Assembly (NCBI RefSeq): GCF_008801405.1 | Contig: NZ_VZPV01000003.1 | Span: forward strand, 310,001 to 374,000 | DNA from: Ralstonia insidiosa | GTDB taxonomy: Bacteria; Pseudomonadota; Gammaproteobacteria; Burkholderiales; Burkholderiaceae | Direction of reading: 5' to 3' | DNA: 64,000 nucleotides | Shown: piece by piece, positions 21,401 to 30,573 of the stretch | How the letters are laid out: the number at the start of each line of letters is the position of its first letter | Numbering within the stretch: the first letter of the stretch is position 1 | Notes under the pieces: model-generated | Database searches by the model: none | Told to the model about the DNA's origin: nothing | What the model saw: the letters and a program-made list of their open reading frames with translations, nothing else | Position numbers and translations under genes: made by a program

Positions 21401-24056
21401 TACCGGTATCGATGGCAATGCCGGCAACGGCAGCGTCGGCAATGTGCTGGACAACGACACGCTCAACGGCAGCAAGGCGACAACGGGCACCGTCAACGTG
21501 AGCGTGACCTCGCCGTCGAGCAACCCGAAGGTAACGCTGGACCCGAACACCGGTTTGGTGGCAGTGGCACCGGGCACGCCGGCGGGCACGTACACCATCG
21601 GCTACCAGATCTGCGAGAAGCTGAACCCGACCAACTGCGCCAACACCACGACCACGGTGACGGTGGCGCCGGGCAAGATCATTGCCGGCAACGACACCTA
21701 CACCGGCATTGACGGCAACGCGGGCAACAGCAACGTTGGCAACGCGCTGAACAACGACACGCTCAACGGCACCAAGGTCACGCCGGGCACCGTCAACGTG
21801 AGCGTGACGACGCCATCGAGCAACCCGAAGGTGACGCTGGACCCGAGCACCGGCGTGGTGTCGGTGGCGCCGGGCACGCCGGCGGGCACGTACACGATCG
21901 GCTACCAGATCTGCGAGAAGCTGAACCCGACCAACTGCGCAAACGCCACGGAAACCGTGACGGTGGTGCCGGGCAAGATCGTTGCCAACAACGACACCTA
22001 CACCGGCATCGACGGCAACGCGGGCAACAGCAGCGTGGGCAACGTGTTGGACAACGACACGCTGAATGGCACGAAGACGGCGCCGGGCACCGTCAACGTG
22101 AGCGTGACGACGCCGTCGAGCAACCCGAAGGTGACGTTAGACCCGAACACCGGTCTGGTGTCGGTGGCACCGGGCACGCCGGCGGGCACGTACACGATTG
22201 GCTACCAGATCTGCGAGAAGCTGAACGCAAGCAACTGCGCAAACGCGACTGCAACGGTCACGGTGGCGCCGGGCAAGATCGCGGCGGGCAATGACAGCTA
22301 CACCGGCGTCGATGGCTCGGGTGGCAACCAGCAGGTCGGCAATGTGCTGGACAACGACACGCTCAACGGCGCGAAGGCAACGCCGGGCAACGTCAACGTG
22401 AATGTGACGACGCCGTCGAGCAACCCGAAGGTGAGCCTCGACCCGAATACCGGCTTGGTATCCGTGGCCCCGGGCACGCCGGCTGGCACCTACACGATCG
22501 GCTATCAGATTTGCGAGAAGCTGAACCCGGCCAACTGCGCCACGGCCAGCGTTTCGGTGACGGTGACATCGCAGCCGCTGCAGGCGACCGATGACGACTA
22601 CCGCCAGACTCCGGTGAACGGCGCGACCGGCGGCCCGATCGGGATCGTCCTGGGCAACGACACCCAGGGCGGCAAGCCGATCACCAACCCGAGCAACATC
22701 AACGTGACGCTGCTCGACAACGGCGGCCTGCCGGGGCTGTCGCTCCGTCCGGACGGTACCGTGATCGTGCCCCCGGGCACGCCCGGCGGCAGCTACACCT
22801 TGCGCTATCGCATCTGCGACCGGATGGCGCCGACAAACTGCAGCGACGCCGCGATCCGCTTTGCCGTGAGCGATGACGCGCTGCTGCGTGTGAACAAGCA
22901 GGCGGCACCGCAGAAGGTGAACGTGGGCGATGTCGTGCGCTACACGCTGACGGTGCAGAACCCCAGCAAGACCAACATCCAGGGCGCTGTTCTGGTGGAT
23001 ACGCCGCCGGTCGGCTTTAGCCTGATCGCCAACTCGCTCACGGTGACAGGGAGCAATGGCCGTCTGGCCGGTACCAGCCCGATCCGGATCGAAGGCATTG
23101 ACCTCACCGCAGGCGCATCGATGACGGTGGTCTACATGCTGCGTGTGGGGCCAGGGGCATCAGCGCGCGGCGAGTACATCAATACCGCGCTGATGCAACT
23201 CAACGGCATGCGTGTCAGCAACCAGGCACAGGCAACCGTGCGCCGCGATGCCGATCCGCTGTTCGAAGAAACCCGCGTCTTTGGCACCGTGTTCGATGAC
23301 CGCAACGGTGATGGCTGGCAAGCCAGCGCCAATGCGACCAGCCTGCGCGTACAGGGTGGCTTCAATCCGGACGCCTATGTACCGGGTTCCACCACGGTGG
23401 ACCGTGGCGATGGCCCGCGCCCCGAGCCCGACGCCAGCGCACCGCTGCTGCACGGCATCTCACTGGGCAGCTTGTCAGGGCGCCTGAGCATGGCGCAGCC
23501 CGTGAACAAGCATCGCATCGTCATTTCGCAGCGCCTGCGCGACGCCGCCTTTAACGACGACTTCACGTTGACGACGGCAGAAGGCAGCAAGGTTCGCCTC
23601 TACGCAGACGGCCGAACGGAAAGCACGCCCAGCGGCGATGTGGCGAAGCAGCTCTCGTCACAAGCCTTGAACGTTGAGCGCCAAGTCACGAAGGAAGACG
23701 GCGGCACGCTGCGCGTCGACTACATCATCGTCAACAGTGGCCTGGAAGAGCGCGGCATTCCTGGTGTCCGCATCGCGACGGTCGAGGGCAACATCATCGA
23801 GACGGATGCCTACGGGCGATATCACCTGGAGGGCATCGACGTTGCGAACATCGCACGCGGTCGCAACTTCATCATGAAGGTGGACCCGGCAACGCTGCCG
23901 CCACGCAGCGAGTTCACCACGGCCAATCCGCTGGTCAAGCGGATCACGCAGGGTGTGCCGGCGCGCTTTGACTTCGGCGTCAGGCTGCCGACGGCTGCAC
24001 CTGCCCAAGCGGGCGCAGCGGTGCAGGGCACCGGTGGCAAGGAGGGACAGCAATGA
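18471..24056 (+). CDS. giant DUF11/Ig-like repeat surface protein
   Basis: An 1861-residue exported protein. A long signal peptide ends near ALPAFA. Residues 45-400 are an N-terminal region of unknown fold. Two DUF11-type domains follow (one starting VVDLGITKVGPATV, one AMSVTKTATLND). Next comes a divergent Ig-like unit, six nearly identical 100-residue units (residues 769-1368) and another divergent unit. Each repeat has SNDTYTG, VGNVLDNDTLNG, PGTPAGTYTIGYQICEKLN and a CX7C pair that could form a disulfide. A third DUF11 domain (VNKQAAPQKVNVGDVVRYTL) and an SdrD-B-like FGTVFDDRNGDGWQ segment lie near the C-terminus. The likely role is an adhesin or surface-layer stalk. Its stop overlaps the start of the barrel gene (ATGA), so the two are coupled. 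Confidence 0.85.
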   Translation: MGFLDRGCRTPGVSSRAWWRRCNQLLLITLGWLLALPAFANNLCRMADPNSKGVHVDEICWLQLDGVSLTSNGSTPLTFDLPDGSTLTLTAVVSNIGTSSGLSGVQAPSWTGSQFSGSSGYYTIYQPNKAALYTNNGSVANHTTVTLQDIHIYNPAGQEATNSFEMVLADGESTNSGENLDFGVVSGGSALHLVEWLGASPSNNLNYGQPGSGSIPASPVSACSGMPDCQRLVGKSGTANAAVFSTTRTGSPFTVMGQVHTNSSSLQGMAFGVRWGGVRLRKALPSGRLDPSDQFTYRVLNAKGSEVINTSTSGTGTGNYPYISGQAVMPGNVLTLIEQMAPGSRYTLAQYDRTIACTNGNAASSTVLPSGSFDPANPPTLNLLQLADRVDCTLTNIPRVVDLGITKVGPATVQAGQPMTYTLTITNTGAYPATGATFKDTMPVGITGVTAGNVSCGNPTGGAICGALGTSVTGSDAAGYVITGAVQSLPAGSSVQITINVNAPGAAGNISNTATVQLATTDTTVAEPSTGNNSATASTTVQGTPAMSVTKTATLNDANGNGKADVGETIGYSITAVNSGSIVLTGLTVSDPKAGSTALACTPTTINPGGSANCGSFTYTVTQADVDAGVPIHNVATVTATPSGGGSPVTSTGVVDTPIGDPKIAASNDNYTVPSGAAGGSLGSVLVNDTLGSANGPTSGTGKGNVTLTWGSTTPTPSTGGFTLNPDGTITVKPGTPAGTYKIPYTVCDAVHPTNCASATATIVVGAAPIAASNDTYTGIDGTAGNSSVGNVLDNDTLNGAKATTGTVNISVTVPSSNPKVSLDPNTGLVSVVPGTPAGTYSIGYQICEKLNPTNCASATATVTVAPGKIIASNDTFTGTNGATGNPQVGNVLDNDTLNGTKATPGTVNVSVTSPSSNPKVTLDPTTGLVAVAPGTPAGTYTIGYQICEKLNPTNCANATASVTVVTGPITAGSDSYTGIDGNAGNGSVGNVLDNDTLNGSKATTGTVNVSVTSPSSNPKVTLDPNTGLVAVAPGTPAGTYTIGYQICEKLNPTNCANTTTTVTVAPGKIIAGNDTYTGIDGNAGNSNVGNALNNDTLNGTKVTPGTVNVSVTTPSSNPKVTLDPSTGVVSVAPGTPAGTYTIGYQICEKLNPTNCANATETVTVVPGKIVANNDTYTGIDGNAGNSSVGNVLDNDTLNGTKTAPGTVNVSVTTPSSNPKVTLDPNTGLVSVAPGTPAGTYTIGYQICEKLNASNCANATATVTVAPGKIAAGNDSYTGVDGSGGNQQVGNVLDNDTLNGAKATPGNVNVNVTTPSSNPKVSLDPNTGLVSVAPGTPAGTYTIGYQICEKLNPANCATASVSVTVTSQPLQATDDDYRQTPVNGATGGPIGIVLGNDTQGGKPITNPSNINVTLLDNGGLPGLSLRPDGTVIVPPGTPGGSYTLRYRICDRMAPTNCSDAAIRFAVSDDALLRVNKQAAPQKVNVGDVVRYTLTVQNPSKTNIQGAVLVDTPPVGFSLIANSLTVTGSNGRLAGTSPIRIEGIDLTAGASMTVVYMLRVGPGASARGEYINTALMQLNGMRVSNQAQATVRRDADPLFEETRVFGTVFDDRNGDGWQASANATSLRVQGGFNPDAYVPGSTTVDRGDGPRPEPDASAPLLHGISLGSLSGRLSMAQPVNKHRIVISQRLRDAAFNDDFTLTTAEGSKVRLYADGRTESTPSGDVAKQLSSQALNVERQVTKEDGGTLRVDYIIVNSGLEERGIPGVRIATVEGNIIETDAYGRYHLEGIDVANIARGRNFIMKVDPATLPPRSEFTTANPLVKRITQGVPARFDFGVRLPTAAPAQAGAAVQGTGGKEGQQ
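20775..22574 (+). repeat. six tandem 300-bp repeats inside the surface protein gene
   Basis: Six units of exactly 300 bp start at 20775, 21075, 21375, 21675, 21975 and 22275. Each encodes 100 residues, in register with the reading frame. Long stretches are identical between units at the DNA level, for example around the codons for GTYTIGYQICEKLN. Divergent versions flank the array (20457-20774 and 22575-about 22874). The near-identity suggests recent expansion or ongoing homogenisation by recombination. Confidence 0.95.
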
Positions 24057-27000
24057 ACACGCGTCTCGCCTCCCAAACCTTGTCCCGAACCCGCTCGAAG
24101 GCCACCAAGACCATGCGACTCAAAACGCTGGATGCAGCCATTGCCGGCATCCTTTTCGTGGGCTATGGGATGCCCGCCTCGGCACAGACACTGTCTGCCG
24201 ACAAACAACCCGCGGTCATCGGACAAGAAGCCGTGGCCACCCATTTCAGCATCGACCTGCCCAACGGCGGGATGGTCTGGGCAACCGAAGACCCCGCGCA
24301 GACGACGCCCGTACTGAGCGTGCAGGCCGGGTCCGAAGCGGCGGTCGAGGGTGGCCGCATCGTCGAGCCGGTCAAGCTGCAGGTCTATAGCAACTACGCC
24401 GCCTTCATCAAGCGGATGCAGATCAGCATCTACCGCGCCGAAGACACGGACCTGGTGACGCCGCTGGCGACAGTGGACATTGCGCCCGGTGGCGTGGTCC
24501 AGGCAACGTGGGACGGCAGCCTGCCCGATGGCACGCGTGTGCGCCCCGGGGATCGGCTCACCTACATCCTGCGCGCCACGGCGGCCGATGGCAGTGTCGA
24601 CGAGACCTATCCGCGCAGTCTGCTGCTGGTGGCGCCGGCAGACCGGCAGCGCATTCTTGACCAGATGCACCAGAACGCCAGCGGCCCACTGCGCGCGCTG
24701 AGCGCCAGCGAGCTGGAGTCGCGCGCGCTGCTCGACAGCACGTTCGGCAACAACGCGCTACGCCAGCAGAACATCATCATCCGCGGGTCGCGGGTGCGTG
24801 TGTTCGGGCAGAACGTGCCCGAGGGCTATGGCCTGACCATCGACGGTCAGACCGTACCCGTCGACCAGCGCGGCAAGTTCGTGGCCGAGTATCTGTTGCC
24901 GACCGGCATGCATCGGTTTGCTGTCGACGTGAAAGGCCCCAACGGAGAGGGCACCAGCTACCCGCTGAACATCAATGTGCGCGAGAACTACCTGTTCGTC
25001 GTCGCCATTGCCGATCTGACGATGTCCAAGAGTTCGATCAGCGGCGACGGTGCATCGGGACTGACCGTGGACGACCGCTATCGCAACGGCTTCCTCGACG
25101 AGGGGCGGCTGGCCTTCTACACCAAGGGCAAGGTGGATGGGCGCTACCTGTTCACCGCCCAGGCCGATACGACCGAACGCAACGTCGGCAACCTCTTTGA
25201 CGGACTGTTCAAGGCGGACCCGCGCGACGTCTTCCGTCGCCTGGACCCGAACATGTACTACCCGGTGTACGGCGATGACTCCACGACGTACCGCGACATC
25301 GACACGCAGGGCAAGCTGTACCTGCGGGTGGATTGGGACAAGAGCCAGGCGCTGTGGGGCAACTACCAGACCGGCTTCACGGGCACGCAGTACGCGCAAT
25401 ACGTGCGCAGTCTGTACGGCGCTGCGATCGACTGGCGCAGCCGCTCCAGCACGCCGCTGGGCGATCCGAGCACGCAGGTGAAGGTGTTTGCCTCGCAGGC
25501 GCAAACGGTGGCGGGGCACTCGGAATTCCTCGGCACGGGCGGCAGCTTGTACTACCTGCGCCATACCGATCTGCTGCCGGGCTCCGATCAGCTCGTGCTG
25601 GAGGTGCGCGATCCCTCCACGGGGAGCGTGGTCAATCGCATCTCGCTGGTGCGCGGCATTGACTACGACATCAACGAGATGCAGGGGCGGATCATGATGA
25701 CGAAGCCGCTTGCCCAGATTGCCGACCAGAACACCAGCACGCTGTTCCGTGATCGCCCGACCGGTGGCTACGAAAACCACCTGCTGGCGGACTACGAATA
25801 CGTGCCGAGCGGATTCGACAGCAACAACGTCGCGGGTGGCGTGCGCGCCAAGCACTGGTTTGGCGAGCACGTTGCCGTGGGCGGCACCTACGTGAACGAA
25901 GGGCGCTCGGACCAGGCGTACACCATGAAGGGGGTGGACGCGACGCTGCAGGCCGGACGCGGGACTTACCTCAAGATGGAGCACTCGCAGACGCAGGCTG
26001 CGATGGCGCCCATTTTCTACTCCGACAACGGTGGTCTGAGCTTCATGCAGATCAACCCGCAAACGCAGACCAATCGCAGCGGTAACGCCACCGCCATCGA
26101 AGGTCGTGCCAACCTGCGCGAGCTGGGGTGGACGTCACGCGACTGGACCGTCGGTGCCTGGTGGCGGGACGTGAGCTCGGGGTATTCCGTGGCGCGTGCC
26201 GACCTGGGCTACCCCGTCCGTGAATACGGCTTCGAATATGCCGGCCAGGTGCGCGAAGACATTCGGATCGCCGGCCGCTACAGCAAATCCGAGCGCGGCA
26301 CGGATGCCCTGGAGCAGGCGCAGGCGCAGATCGACTGGCGCCTGGCAGAGCACTCCGACCTGATTGCCGAGATCCGCCGCGTCACCGAGACGTATCAGGG
26401 GAACAGCGGCACCGGAACGCTGGCGGCGCTGGGTTACACCCGCCGCCTGATCGGCACGCTTGACGTGTACGGCACCGGGCAGATCACGCTCGATGATGAT
26501 GGCGGCGCTTACCCGCGCAACAACGCCGCCACCGTGGGTGCGAAGTACCAGTTTGCCAATCAGTCTTCGGCCGGCGCCGAATACACGGCGGGCAATCGGG
26601 GCAACGCGGCCAAGCTCACGGGTGAATACCGGATGAGCCCCGATCACTCGCTGTACGGCAACTACACCCGCCTGATCGACTCGACCGGTGTGTACGACCA
26701 GTCGCCGCTGCTTTCGCAGGCGCCCAGCAGCATTACGCTGGGTCAGCGCTGGCGCATCTCCAACACGACCAATCTCTACAACGAGACGCAAAGCCTGAAG
26801 AGCGGGCCCAGCACGGGCGTGGGGCATACATTTGGTATGGACTTCTACCCCGCACGCGGCTGGACGACGGGCTTCAGCCTGCAGCAGGCAGAACTCGATG
26901 CCGTAAGCGGCGCGGGCAAGGTACATCGGCAAGCCGCCAGCGTGAACGTGGGCCTGACCCAGCCCGGCACCACCTGGGCCAGCAAGCTGGAATACCGCAG

Positions 27001-27658
27001 TGACGAGGGTGCCGAACAGCGCCGGCAGTGGGTTTCTGCCAACCGCGTCGGCTACGAGATCAACGAGTCATTGCGCCTGGGCGGACGCTTCAACTGGGCC
27101 AACACCAGCGATGCCAATCAGCCGGTCAACGATGCGCGCTACACCGAAGCCAGCCTCGGCTTCGCCTGGCGGCCGTGGAACAGCGCGCGTTGGACGGTCA
27201 TCGGCAAGTACACGTACCTGTACAACCTTGCCTCGGCGGGGCAGGTGGACGGCAGCACGGGTGCGGGCCTGTTGCCTGATCAGCGCTCCTCGATCTGGTC
27301 GCTGGAAGGGATCTACCGGCTGGATGCCAACTGGGAATTTGCCGCCAAGCTCGCCACCCGAACCGGTGAAGCCCGCCTGGATCGTGGCAGCGGCGATTGG
27401 TACAGCAACCGCGCAACGTTGATGGCAGGGCAGGTGCGGCGCTACGTCTACGGCGGCCTGAGCGCGATGGGCGAGTACCGCGTGCTGCGCGCAACCGATG
27501 GCGGGACCCGGCAGGGCTGGCTGGCCAGCCTCGACTACGACGTTGCCAAGCATGTCCGCCTGGGCGTGGGCTACAACTTCACCAGGTTCAGTGACGACAT
27601 GGCCAAGCCTGGATACCGGTATCGCGGCTGGTTCGTGAACGCGGTGATGTCGATCTAA
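24053..27658 (+). CDS. outer-membrane beta-barrel partner of the repeat protein
   Basis: A 1201-residue protein with a signal peptide ending near MPASAQT; translation may start at MNTRLAS or at an internal MRLKTLD 20 codons later. Residues 50-330 are beta-rich soluble domains, including a possible carbohydrate- or Ig-like fold (RVRVFGQNVPEGYGLTIDGQ). From about residue 350 to the end it shows alternating aromatic and polar strands typical of an outer-membrane barrel (YLRVDWDKSQALWGNYQTGF, then repeated Y/W-containing strands), ending in YRGWFVNAVMSI. There is no TonB box or plug that I can identify. The ATGA overlap with the upstream gene suggests that the barrel anchors or exports the repeat protein; this is inference. 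Confidence 0.8.
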   Translation: MNTRLASQTLSRTRSKATKTMRLKTLDAAIAGILFVGYGMPASAQTLSADKQPAVIGQEAVATHFSIDLPNGGMVWATEDPAQTTPVLSVQAGSEAAVEGGRIVEPVKLQVYSNYAAFIKRMQISIYRAEDTDLVTPLATVDIAPGGVVQATWDGSLPDGTRVRPGDRLTYILRATAADGSVDETYPRSLLLVAPADRQRILDQMHQNASGPLRALSASELESRALLDSTFGNNALRQQNIIIRGSRVRVFGQNVPEGYGLTIDGQTVPVDQRGKFVAEYLLPTGMHRFAVDVKGPNGEGTSYPLNINVRENYLFVVAIADLTMSKSSISGDGASGLTVDDRYRNGFLDEGRLAFYTKGKVDGRYLFTAQADTTERNVGNLFDGLFKADPRDVFRRLDPNMYYPVYGDDSTTYRDIDTQGKLYLRVDWDKSQALWGNYQTGFTGTQYAQYVRSLYGAAIDWRSRSSTPLGDPSTQVKVFASQAQTVAGHSEFLGTGGSLYYLRHTDLLPGSDQLVLEVRDPSTGSVVNRISLVRGIDYDINEMQGRIMMTKPLAQIADQNTSTLFRDRPTGGYENHLLADYEYVPSGFDSNNVAGGVRAKHWFGEHVAVGGTYVNEGRSDQAYTMKGVDATLQAGRGTYLKMEHSQTQAAMAPIFYSDNGGLSFMQINPQTQTNRSGNATAIEGRANLRELGWTSRDWTVGAWWRDVSSGYSVARADLGYPVREYGFEYAGQVREDIRIAGRYSKSERGTDALEQAQAQIDWRLAEHSDLIAEIRRVTETYQGNSGTGTLAALGYTRRLIGTLDVYGTGQITLDDDGGAYPRNNAATVGAKYQFANQSSAGAEYTAGNRGNAAKLTGEYRMSPDHSLYGNYTRLIDSTGVYDQSPLLSQAPSSITLGQRWRISNTTNLYNETQSLKSGPSTGVGHTFGMDFYPARGWTTGFSLQQAELDAVSGAGKVHRQAASVNVGLTQPGTTWASKLEYRSDEGAEQRRQWVSANRVGYEINESLRLGGRFNWANTSDANQPVNDARYTEASLGFAWRPWNSARWTVIGKYTYLYNLASAGQVDGSTGAGLLPDQRSSIWSLEGIYRLDANWEFAAKLATRTGEARLDRGSGDWYSNRATLMAGQVRRYVYGGLSAMGEYRVLRATDGGTRQGWLASLDYDVAKHVRLGVGYNFTRFSDDMAKPGYRYRGWFVNAVMSI

Positions 27659-27681
27659 GCCCGGTTGACTTGACGCCACGT

Positions 27682-27718
27682 GCTGCAGGCGCTGATTGAA
27701 ACCCAGCGCCGTGGCAGC
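27682..27718. terminator. hairpin between convergent barrel gene and fdxA
   Basis: A 7-bp stem GGCGCTG/CAGCGCC extended by GCTGC/GCAGC after a small bulge, 9-base loop. It sits between two converging genes and could end transcription from both; no strong T-run follows on either strand. Confidence 0.45.
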
Positions 27719-27725
27719 CGTGTCG

Positions 27726-28079
27726 TCAGGTTGACGGTGGTGACTCGGGCGCGATGCGCAATGCATCGCGCTTGTCTTTGACTTGCGCCCAATGGGCGTG
27801 GTCGGCCAGCGGGGCCTGCACTTGGGTCAGGCGCGGCCAATCTGCACGGCGCGAGAGCTGCGCGTTCAGTGCAATGAAGTCCTGCTGATCGGCCGGCACC
27901 TCGGCGGCGGGGTAGATCGCCCCCACCGGGCACTCCGGCACGCAGATCGAGCAGTCGATGCATTCATCCGGATCAATCACCAGGAAGTTCGGGCCGGCGT
28001 GAAAGCAGTCCATCGGGCAGACGGCAACACAGTCCGTGTACTTGCACTGGATGCAGGATTCGGTGACGACGTACGGCAT
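27726..28079 (-). CDS. fdxA: ferredoxin FdxA, 7Fe type
   Basis: A 117-residue seven-iron ferredoxin. The N-terminal motif CIQCKYTDCVAVCPMDCF and the second motif CIDCSICVPECP provide ligands for one [3Fe-4S] and one [4Fe-4S] cluster, as in FdxA of Azotobacter and Pseudomonas. It is a soluble low-potential electron carrier. The C-terminal extension of about 50 residues (LSRRADWPRLTQVQ and onward) is normal for the family. The gene lies downstream of the ABC exporter on the same strand with an 83-base gap that could hold its own promoter. Confidence 0.94.
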   Translation of the reverse strand: MPYVVTESCIQCKYTDCVAVCPMDCFHAGPNFLVIDPDECIDCSICVPECPVGAIYPAAEVPADQQDFIALNAQLSRRADWPRLTQVQAPLADHAHWAQVKDKRDALRIAPESPPST

Positions 28080-28162
28080 AGCAAAGCGGGGGTGTTCAAC
28101 ACCCGTTCAAAAAAACGTTCGAAATTATGCAGCATCAACCCGAACCGCGTCGGGTGCGGGTT

Positions 28163-29989
28163 TCAATGTGATCTGTCGGCACTTCCTGTTGTCAGTTCGG
28201 ATGGCGCACCGAGCCCTTCGGTCTCCATAGACACCCCACCAAACTGCAGCGCCGCAAGACGTGCATAAAGCGGCGAACGCTGCAAAAGCTCAGCATGGCG
28301 GCCTTGCGCAACGATACGGCCTTGCTCAAGCACAACGATCCGGTCGGCCTGCTGCACGGTGGCAAGGCGGTGCGCGATGACCAGCGTGGTGCGGTTTCGC
28401 GCGGCATTGTTCAGGGCAGTCTGCACCAGCCGCTCGCTTGCGGCATCGAGTGCGCTGGTGGCTTCATCCAGCAGCAGGATGGGCGGGTCTTTGAGAATGG
28501 CCCGCGCAATGGCGATCCGCTGGCGCTGCCCACCCGACAGCCTGACGCCACGCTCGCCCAGCTGCGTGTCGTAGCCCTGCGGTAGTTCGTTGATGAAGTC
28601 GGCAGCGGCAGCCATCTCGGCGGCGCGCTGAACCTGCGCGAGCGTGGCGTCGGGCGTGCCATAGCGGATGTTGTCGAGCACGCTCCCTGAAAAGATCACC
28701 GATTCTTGCAGCACGACGCCAATGGCCTGTCGCAGCGCTGCGAGTGAGACTTGCCGCGTTGGGACGCCGCTGATCAGGATGCTTCCGGACTGCGGTTCGT
28801 AAAAGCGCAGCAGCAGTTGAAACAGCGTCGTCTTGCCGGCACCGGAAGGCCCCACCAACGCAACGTGCTCCCCGGGCGCAACATCGAGCGTGAAGTGGGA
28901 GAGCGCAGCGGCACCCGGACGCGACGGATAGTGGAAGGTGACATTGTCGAAGCGGATCCCTTCGGCATGCGCGGGCAGCGCCACAGGAGTGTCCGGTTCC
29001 GCAATGGGGGAGCGGGTTGCCAGCAGTTGCAGCAGGCGCTCCGTGGCACCGGCGGCTCTTTGCAGGTCTCCCCACACTTCCGCAATTGCACCGACCGCGC
29101 CCGCGGTGAACACCGCGTAGAGGATGAACTGGGACAACTGGCCCGCCGTCATCTCGCCAGCCAGCACGGCCTTTGCGCCGAGCCAGAGCACAAACACGAT
29201 CGCAGCGAATACAAAGACGATGACTACCGCGGTCAACTGGGCACGGGCCCGGATGCGCGTGAGTGCGGTGTCAAACGCCGTTTCCACGGCGGCGCTGAAA
29301 CGCTTCGCTTCATGCGCTTCCTGCGTGTACGACTGCACGGTCGGCATGGCATTGAGCACCTCGCCGGCCAGCGCGCTTGCGCTTGCCACCTTGTCTTGAC
29401 TGTCACGCGAGAGCCGCCGCACGCGACGCCCAAAGATGACGATGGGCGCAACCACCACGATCAGCGTGGCGATGATGTAGCCCGAGAGCACCGGGCTCGT
29501 CACGACCAGCATCACCACCCCGCCGACCGTCAGCAGCGTGTTGCGCAACCCGAGCGACAGACTGGTCCCCACCACGGCCTGGATCAACGTCGTGTCGGTC
29601 GTGAGCCGCGACAGCACCTCACCCGTTTGTGTCGTCTCGAAAAACTCCGGGCTCAAGCCGACGATGTGCCGGTACACAGCGCGCCGCAGATCGGCCGTTA
29701 CGCGCTCGCCCAGCCACGAGACGCAATAGAAGCGCAGCGCCGTGGCACCGGCGAGCACCAGCGAAAGGACGAACAGGGCGATGAAGTAGCGGTCGATGTG
29801 CGACCGCTCGCCGCTGGCGAATCCACGGTCGATCAGAAACTTGAAGGCCACCGGCAGCGCCAGCGTTGCAACAGCCGCAATCACCAGCGCCAGGAACGCA
29901 ACCGCCCAGCGCCGCGCGTACGGGCGCAGGAAAGGCATGAGCTCGAAAAGGGGGCTGATACGTGACGGCAGGGGCGCAGCGGAGGGCAT
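28163..29989 (-). CDS. MsbA/LmrA-like ABC exporter, fused
   Basis: A 608-residue half-transporter. The N-terminal six-helix type I exporter domain (residues 25-310) includes ETTQTGEVLSRLTTDT in the first cytoplasmic loop. The ATPase domain carries Walker A GPSGAGKTT, Q-loop VLQESVIFSGSV, signature LSGGQRQR, Walker B ILLLDEATSALD and H-loop IAHRLATV. It should function as a homodimer. The family exports lipids, peptides or drugs; MsbA proper is usually next to lpxK, which is absent here, so lipid A flipping is not implied. The gene is first in an apparent minus-strand unit with fdxA. Confidence 0.9.
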   Translation of the reverse strand: MPSAAPLPSRISPLFELMPFLRPYARRWAVAFLALVIAAVATLALPVAFKFLIDRGFASGERSHIDRYFIALFVLSLVLAGATALRFYCVSWLGERVTADLRRAVYRHIVGLSPEFFETTQTGEVLSRLTTDTTLIQAVVGTSLSLGLRNTLLTVGGVVMLVVTSPVLSGYIIATLIVVVAPIVIFGRRVRRLSRDSQDKVASASALAGEVLNAMPTVQSYTQEAHEAKRFSAAVETAFDTALTRIRARAQLTAVVIVFVFAAIVFVLWLGAKAVLAGEMTAGQLSQFILYAVFTAGAVGAIAEVWGDLQRAAGATERLLQLLATRSPIAEPDTPVALPAHAEGIRFDNVTFHYPSRPGAAALSHFTLDVAPGEHVALVGPSGAGKTTLFQLLLRFYEPQSGSILISGVPTRQVSLAALRQAIGVVLQESVIFSGSVLDNIRYGTPDATLAQVQRAAEMAAAADFINELPQGYDTQLGERGVRLSGGQRQRIAIARAILKDPPILLLDEATSALDAASERLVQTALNNAARNRTTLVIAHRLATVQQADRIVVLEQGRIVAQGRHAELLQRSPLYARLAALQFGGVSMETEGLGAPSELTTGSADRSH

Positions 29990-30207
29990 GGGAATCGGCA
30001 GGAAATCCAGAAGGCGCCCATTATCTCAGCCCCAGGATTGGCCTGTGATTGGCCCGCGTGCAGCGCTTCCGGAGATACCCGAGCCACCGTTTGCACCGCT
30101 GAAGACATTTGATGCGCGCGCATCACACCCCTCGGATCAACCGCTCTCAGCGCTCGCTAAGTCCAGCCGTCTAGTCTTGCGATCTCTTCGGTTTTCCAAG
30201 ACATGGC

Positions 30208-30507
30208 ATGCGCCGACGTCGCACACTCACCTTCCTCACGCTGGCGGTTCTGATGGCCGTTGCGGCCGTCCTCATCGCCCGCCGCCCGGGTGGGCCGGCC
30301 ATCCGCCCGACGCTTGCCAATGGGCCGCTTGCATCGGCCGTGGACACGGCAGAAAACTACCTGCATGGCAAGGCGATCCGGGCGGGGCTCGATCGCTCGG
30401 CATCGGGCTTGATTTACGACGTCACGGTGGTCAAGGCTGGCCGGATTTTCGATGTGCGGCTCGATGCACGCAGCGGGCGGATTCTTTCTGCCGCGATCAA
30501 CAAGTAG
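30208..30507 (+). CDS. PepSY-domain protein
   Basis: A 99-residue protein with an N-terminal arginine-rich stretch and one hydrophobic segment (LTFLTLAVLMAVAAVLIA) that acts as signal anchor or signal peptide. The rest is one PepSY-like domain, with LIYDVTVVKAGRIFDVRLDA and SGRILSA matching the typical ending. Such domains are thought to inhibit peptidases or act as periplasmic sensors. It is oriented away from the ABC exporter, and the racemase-like gene follows 66 bases downstream on the same strand. Confidence 0.8.
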   Translation: MRRRRTLTFLTLAVLMAVAAVLIARRPGGPAIRPTLANGPLASAVDTAENYLHGKAIRAGLDRSASGLIYDVTVVKAGRIFDVRLDARSGRILSAAINK

Positions 30508-30573
30508 CGCATTGCCGATGGCGTGCCCGCGTGGGGTACGCTGTGCGCAGACTTGTTCTGACGCCGCATCCGC

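Noticed and set aside
20457..22874. Regular repeats considered as a CRISPR array or satellite DNA
   Set aside because: The period is 300 bp, stays in coding frame, and encodes 100-residue Ig-like units; there are no short repeats with unique spacers.
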